DNA from: Flavobacterium sp.
GTDB taxonomy: Bacteria; Bacteroidota; Bacteroidia; Flavobacteriales; Flavobacteriaceae
Direction: 5' to 3'
Assembly: GCA_023253295.1 (NCBI GenBank)
Contig: JALRGZ010000243.1
Span: forward strand, 1-18,975
Length of the DNA stretch: 18,975 nt
The notes beneath the pieces were generated by a model. The model made no database searches and was not told the origin of the DNA. It worked only from the letters and a program-made list of their open reading frames with translations. Each line of letters opens with the position of its first letter. The stretch's first letter is position 1. Positions 15,462-18,975 of the stretch are shown here, piece after piece. The position numbers and the translations under genes were made by a program.

Positions 15462-16466
15462 ATGACTATTTTAAAAGGAAGAACACTAATTACCATGCTA
15501 TTAATGGGTTTAGTATTTGTAAGTTGTAGCAATGACGATGATGAAGAATTATTAGGAAACTGGATTAAAAAGTCTTCATTTGATGGTCCTGCAAGATCAA
15601 GTGCAACGAGTTTCGTAATTGGTTCCTTTGCCTATGTCACAACAGGATACACAGGAGATGAATACCTAAGTGACCTTTGGGCATATAACTCTGAAGGTGA
15701 TTACTGGGAACAAAAAGCAAATTTTACAGGTGCAGCCAGAAGCGGAGCTTCAGGATTTTCAATTGACGGGAATGGCTACATTGGACTTGGTTATGACGGT
15801 GTAAATAAATTAAAAGATTTTTACCAATACAACCCAGACAATAACACTTGGACTCAAAAAGCAGATTTTGCAGGAACAGCGCGTATTTCTGCAGTTGGTT
15901 TTCAAGTGGGAGGAAAAGGATATTTTGGCACTGGCTTTGACGGAAATTATTTAAAAGATTTTTATCAATATAATGCCAATACCGATACTTGGACTCAATT
16001 AAACGGTTTCAGTGGAAACAAAAGACGTAATGCTTCTGTTTTTGTAATAGATGACAAAGCTTATTTAGCAACAGGTTCCAACAATGGTGTGTATCAGGTT
16101 GATTTTTGGATGTTTGATTCTGGCACTGAAACATGGACCAGAAAACGCGATATTGATCAAGATGATGACGATGACGAATCATACAATGATGACTATTTAA
16201 TTCTTCGTTCTAATGCTTCTGCTTTTTCAATGAACGGCTTAGGATATATTGCCTGTGGAGAAAGTTCTAAAACGATTTGGGAATACAACCCTACAACTGA
16301 TGTCTGGACTGAAAAAACCGCCTTGGAAGGATCAGGAAGAACAGATGCCATAGGTTTAACAATAAACGAAAGAGGCTTTATATTACTAGGCAAATCAGGA
16401 TCTACTTACTACGATGATGTTTGGGAATTTAAACCTCAGGATGAACAAAATGATGATGACAACTAA
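15462..16466 (+). CDS. Kelch-repeat beta-propeller lipoprotein
   Basis: The protein has 334 residues. The signal peptide ends in lipobox VFVSC (C22), followed at once by SNDDDEE. This acidic stretch fits the surface-export signal of Bacteroidetes lipoproteins, so it is probably exposed on the cell surface. Six Kelch-like blades are visible at about 36-85, 86-133, 134-181, 182-228, 247-285 and 288-324. Each has a GYxGxG- or GxGYxGxG-like strand and a final YNPxxxxW motif (for example YQYNPDNNTWTQKADF and WEYNPTTDVWTEK), enough for one closed propeller. An acidic insert DQDDDDDESYNDD (about 232-244) interrupts the series between blades 4 and 5, and the C-terminus ends in an acidic tail QDEQNDDDN. 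Kelch propellers usually bind proteins or glycans. It is encoded between a barrel gene and a lipoprotein/two-component set. Confidence 0.85.
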   Translation: MTILKGRTLITMLLMGLVFVSCSNDDDEELLGNWIKKSSFDGPARSSATSFVIGSFAYVTTGYTGDEYLSDLWAYNSEGDYWEQKANFTGAARSGASGFSIDGNGYIGLGYDGVNKLKDFYQYNPDNNTWTQKADFAGTARISAVGFQVGGKGYFGTGFDGNYLKDFYQYNANTDTWTQLNGFSGNKRRNASVFVIDDKAYLATGSNNGVYQVDFWMFDSGTETWTRKRDIDQDDDDDESYNDDYLILRSNASAFSMNGLGYIACGESSKTIWEYNPTTDVWTEKTALEGSGRTDAIGLTINERGFILLGKSGSTYYDDVWEFKPQDEQNDDDN

Positions 16467-16812
16467 CAAACAATTTCAATTCTTCTGGAGTAACATCCAG
16501 AAGAATTTTTCATTAAATAGATTTAAACTTCTTTTCTTAACAAGTTGTATTATATTTCTTTTTGCCTGTAATAAAAAACAGGAATTAAGCCTTGAATCTA
16601 TAAAAACTAATACAGGTTGGGGATATGTTATCAAACACAACGATAAAATCATTATAAAACAATCCATCATCCCTGTCATACAAGATCAAAAATCATTTAA
16701 AAGCGAAGAAGACGCACTAAAAGTTGGCAATTTAGTACTTCAAAAATTGAAAACGAATATTTCGCCTACAATTACCAAAAAAGATTTAATTTTATTGTCA
16801 ATTAAAACCTAG
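16456..16812 (+). CDS. DUF4907-family small lipoprotein
   Basis: The product is about 118 residues from ATG 16456. Upstream in-frame ATGs (16414, 16417, 16441, 16450, 16453) lie deeper inside the Kelch gene, and no ATG, GTG or TTG occurs between 16456 and the signal peptide, so the start must precede the hairpin at 16478-16507. After a long polar n-region, the hydrophobic stretch ends in lipobox LFAC (C38), so it is probably lipidated. The mature part shows GWGY (54-57), IPVIQDQKSFKSEEDALKVG (about 72-91) and ISPTITKKDL, which match DUF4907, a family of unknown function in Flavobacteriia. It overlaps the Kelch gene by 11 bp and ends 1 bp before the kinase gene, suggesting that it works with the two-component system, perhaps as an accessory sensor. 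Confidence 0.75.
   Translation: MTTNKQFQFFWSNIQKNFSLNRFKLLFLTSCIIFLFACNKKQELSLESIKTNTGWGYVIKHNDKIIIKQSIIPVIQDQKSFKSEEDALKVGNLVLQKLKTNISPTITKKDLILLSIKT
16478..16510 (+). terminator. Terminator-like hairpin inside DUF4907 gene
   Basis: A perfect 11-bp stem, AATTCTTCTGG (16478-16488) with CCAGAAGAATT (16497-16507), has an 8-nt loop and then T residues to 16510. It begins 11 nt after the Kelch stop codon. It looks like a normal terminator for the Kelch gene, but here it lies within the coding frame of the next gene, so it may act as an attenuator. Confidence 0.65.
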
Positions 16813-16813
16813 A

Positions 16814-17908
16814 ATGAATTTAGAGGGAATTACAAACAACAATTCTAACAAAATACTCATACACAGTATTATTTGGTGCTTTTTAATAATTGCCTCATTA
16901 TTGCCTTTTTATGAAAATTATAGCAGTATCAATGCTGAATTTTATGTACAATGGTCGAGTGGTATTCTGCTTTTTTATGCTAACTACTTTTATTTTGTTC
17001 CACATTTCCTTTTACAAAAAAAATATACCACCTATTTAGGAGTTATAATAAGTATTGTTACTGTTTTAACCTGCATCAAAATTTTTTATTTCAGTCCTGA
17101 TTTTCACAATCTTCCTCAACATCAAAAATTATTTGATATTCATGGTAAAGAAATATTTCTCAACAAACATTTTCAAAAAAAACCTCCTCCGTTTTTTTTC
17201 AAATTTTTTCCTTCCCTGTTTTATCTTTTTATTGTTTCGATAAGCACACTAATCAAAACTCTTTCTGAGTTTTACACTAATCAGCAAAACAAATTAATTT
17301 CTGAAACCAATAAAACATCAACAGAATTAAACTATTTAAGAAAACAAACTAATCCACATTTTCTGTTCAATGCGCTAAACAGCATCTATTCATTGGCTTA
17401 TAAAAAATCTGATTTAGTTCCGGATGCGATTGTAACTTTGTCTGAAATGATGCGCTATATGTTGTACGAAACTGACAACAAAGCTGTATCTTTAGAAAAA
17501 GAAATCAATTATATTAAAAACTATATTGAGTTACAAAAACTCCGATTAAACAATATTGAAAATATTTTTATAAATATTCATGGCGATACCAGAAACAAAT
17601 CTATCGAACCTTTATTGCTAATTTCATTTATCGAAAATGCTTTCAAATACGGAACTGATTATAAAGGAGCAGCTTTTGTAAAAATAAAAATCAATATTGT
17701 CGATAATATTTTAGATTTTTGGATTGAAAATAAAATTGAAAATCAGATAAAAGATCCGAATAATTCCGGAATAGGGTTGAATAATATTAAAAACCGACTG
17801 AATATTCTGTATCCCAATGCCCACCAGCTAAACATTGAGCAAATGGACAACGTATACAGAGTTCATTTGAATTTAAAATTAGAATCTTTAGAAAATGAAA
17901 TAAGATGA
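16814..17908 (+). CDS. LytS/YehU-type sensor histidine kinase
   Basis: This 364-residue inner-membrane kinase has four predicted membrane segments at about 14-32, 46-66, 72-92 and 131-149. The loop between the third and fourth (93-130), predicted to be periplasmic, carries four histidines (98, 103, 110, 119). A short coiled linker follows. The His_kinase phosphoacceptor region has QTNPHFLFNALNSIYSL, with H182 as the likely phosphorylation site. The ATPase domain shows ENAFKYG (N box, 274-280) and NSGIGLNNIKNRL (G box, 317-329). The arrangement is typical of the LytS family, which pairs with LytTR regulators. Its stop overlaps the regulator's ATG by 4 bp (ATGA), and it follows the DUF4907 gene by 1 bp. 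The signal sensed is unknown. Confidence 0.93.
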   Translation: MNLEGITNNNSNKILIHSIIWCFLIIASLLPFYENYSSINAEFYVQWSSGILLFYANYFYFVPHFLLQKKYTTYLGVIISIVTVLTCIKIFYFSPDFHNLPQHQKLFDIHGKEIFLNKHFQKKPPPFFFKFFPSLFYLFIVSISTLIKTLSEFYTNQQNKLISETNKTSTELNYLRKQTNPHFLFNALNSIYSLAYKKSDLVPDAIVTLSEMMRYMLYETDNKAVSLEKEINYIKNYIELQKLRLNNIENIFINIHGDTRNKSIEPLLLISFIENAFKYGTDYKGAAFVKIKINIVDNILDFWIENKIENQIKDPNNSGIGLNNIKNRLNILYPNAHQLNIEQMDNVYRVHLNLKLESLENEIR

Positions 17909-18624
17909 AGTGCGTAATTATTGATGACGAACCTTTAGCGGTTGATTTAATTAAAGAATTTGTTAGCAAGGTAGAAAGTCTTGAACTTATCAATACTTTC
18001 AATAACGCTATTGATGCCATAGCAATGATTAACACATCAAATGTAGATTTGATTTTTTTAGATATCGAAATGCCTCATTTTACAGGTATCGATTTTCTAA
18101 ATGCCATTGATAAAAAACCTTTAGTGATTTTTACAACTGCCTATTCTAATTATGCTGTAGAAGGTTTTGAACTTGGAGCAGTAGATTATTTGGTTAAACC
18201 CATTCCTTTTAACCGTTTTTTAAAATCGGTTATGAGAGCACAACAATTATTTCTTTCTAATAAAACAAATCCAACCACCGCGACCACTCCAACTGTTGCC
18301 TCTGAATCAGAGCCAGACTTTATGTTTGTTCGCTCGGAATACGAAAATGTAAAAATCAATTTTTCGGATATTTTATTTATCGAAGGCTTGAAAGATTATG
18401 TCAAAATCTTCACCACAGATAGTAAATTCATTTTGACTTTAACCAGTTTGATCAAAATGGAAAACGCTCTTTCCTCAAAAGGTTTTGCACGTATTCACCG
18501 TTCTTATATTATCAATATCAAATATGTAAAATCGATTCAAAAGAACAAAGTTTTGATTGCTGACAAACGCATCCCTATCAGCGAAAGCTATAAAAATGCT
18601 TTCTTTGAAAAAATCAATCTGTAA
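17905..18624 (+). CDS. LytTR-family response regulator
   Basis: This 239-residue DNA-binding response regulator is the partner of the kinase just upstream, with which it shares a 4-bp start/stop overlap. The receiver domain (about 2-115) has the acidic pair D7/D8, the phosphoacceptor D53 in LIFLDIEMP, T78 in FTTAYSNYAVEGF, and K98 in DYLVKPIPF, so all phosphorylation residues are present. A Thr- and Pro-rich linker (about 120-136) leads to a LytTR domain (about 139-238) with FVRSEYENVKINFSDILFIE, KDYVKIF and FARIHRSYIINIKYV. The final part (VLIADKRIPISESYK) is the usual LytTR ending. It is the last gene of the unit and converges with the next gene without any gap, and no terminator is visible. 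A target site could be one of the repeats upstream of 14601, which is untested. Confidence 0.95.
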   Translation: MKCVIIDDEPLAVDLIKEFVSKVESLELINTFNNAIDAIAMINTSNVDLIFLDIEMPHFTGIDFLNAIDKKPLVIFTTAYSNYAVEGFELGAVDYLVKPIPFNRFLKSVMRAQQLFLSNKTNPTTATTPTVASESEPDFMFVRSEYENVKINFSDILFIEGLKDYVKIFTTDSKFILTLTSLIKMENALSSKGFARIHRSYIINIKYVKSIQKNKVLIADKRIPISESYKNAFFEKINL

Positions 18625-18975
18625 TTATTCCTCCTCTTTAAACCAGCTGGAATACATTAGGTAATTATTAGCAATTCGTTCAATCTCTCCTGCAAAATTA
18701 GATTGATCTAAATCTTTCACTTTTTTGGCAGGAACACCCGCCCAGATAGAACCCGATGTAACAACTGTGTTTTGAGTAATTACAGCCCCTGCTGCAATAA
18801 TTGAATTACTTTCAATTGTACAATTGTCCATAACAATTGCTCCCATACCTATTAAAACATTATCGTGAACCACACAACCGTGTACAATAGCATTGTGACC
18901 AATAGAAACATTATTACCAATAATCGTCGGGTATTTTTGGTAGGTACAATGTATCGCCGCTCCATCTTGAATATT
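18625..18975 (-). CDS. Gamma-carbonic-anhydrase-like hexapeptide protein, 3' part
   Basis: The reading frame is open to the window edge, so the 5' end is missing; 116 codons are visible. The sequence is a left-handed beta-helix of hexapeptide repeats (IIGNNVSIGHNAIVHG, VLIGMGAIVMDN, SIIAAGAVITQN, SIWAGVPAKKV) followed by a C-terminal helix ending SSWFKEEE. SIGHNAIVHGC carries the His pair expected of metal ligands in gamma-class carbonic anhydrases, and a further candidate His is nearby (HCTY). The GVPAKKV ending is typical of YrdA/PaaY-like members. Many such proteins lack proven carbonic anhydrase activity, so the call is at family level. Its stop codon directly abuts that of the response regulator gene (convergent). 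Confidence 0.88.
   Translation of the reverse strand, partial: NIQDGAAIHCTYQKYPTIIGNNVSIGHNAIVHGCVVHDNVLIGMGAIVMDNCTIESNSIIAAGAVITQNTVVTSGSIWAGVPAKKVKDLDQSNFAGEIERIANNYLMYSSWFKEEE

Noticed and set aside
16414..16455. Longer DUF4907 frame starting at 16414
   Set aside because: The extra codons lie wholly inside the Kelch gene and add no recognisable sequence. ATG 16456 gives the smallest overlap, although 16450 and 16453 remain possible.
1..18975. CRISPR arrays, tRNA or rRNA genes, prophage or transposase genes
   Set aside because: No regularly spaced repeats, cloverleaf-like sequence or mobile-element protein motifs were seen on either strand.

Overview
The window is AT-rich DNA from a member of the Bacteroidetes, most likely a Flavobacterium or close relative. 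The evidence is a SusC/SusD pair driven by an ECF sigma factor and a FecR anti-sigma factor, DUF4270, DUF3347 and DUF4907 family proteins, an ompH-murI order, lipoboxes followed by acidic residues, promoters of the TAnnTTTG (-7) type, and gene starts without Shine-Dalgarno sequences. All identifications come from reading motifs; no database search was run.

Layout. (1) 1-1105, plus strand: the 3' end of an OmpH/Skp-like periplasmic chaperone, an intrinsic terminator, then murI (glutamate racemase), whose -7 box sits almost on the start codon. (2) 1107-3671, minus strand: a two-gene unit of a DUF4270 lipoprotein and an outer-membrane beta-barrel protein, convergent with murI. (3) 3672-14061, minus strand: a PUL-like nutrient-uptake locus. 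In transcription order it holds an ECF sigma factor, a FecR anti-sigma factor, a SusC transporter with an STN signalling domain, a SusD lipoprotein, a large HEXXH zinc metalloprotease and a small DUF3347 protein, closed by a strong terminator at 3938-3971. With a protease and no glycosidase, it looks like a system for capturing and processing peptides or protein. (4) 14062-14600: a gene-free divergent region. (5) 14601-18624, plus strand: a compact five-gene unit of a beta-barrel protein, a Kelch-repeat lipoprotein, a DUF4907 lipoprotein, a LytS-type histidine kinase and a LytTR response regulator. (6) 18625-18975, minus strand: the 3' part of a gamma-carbonic-anhydrase-like hexapeptide protein, cut by the window edge.

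How the genes may work together. In region 3, substrate captured by SusD and carried by SusC would signal through the SusC STN domain to FecR, releasing the sigma factor to transcribe the transporter and protease. In region 5, tight gene packing suggests that the Kelch and DUF4907 lipoproteins and the barrel form a cell-surface or outer-membrane module whose state is read or controlled by the kinase-regulator pair.

The less expected signals lie between genes. An approximately 160-bp repeat (about 80% identical by hand count) is present at 3691-3850 and 14390-14549; each copy carries a perfect -7 box reading leftward, and in copy 1 this appears to supply the promoter and perhaps the start codon of the DUF4270 gene. 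A plus-strand terminator in the fecR-susC gap suggests a short antisense RNA against the susC leader. A perfect 11-bp terminator-like hairpin lies inside the 5' coding region of the DUF4907 gene and could attenuate expression of the downstream two-component genes.
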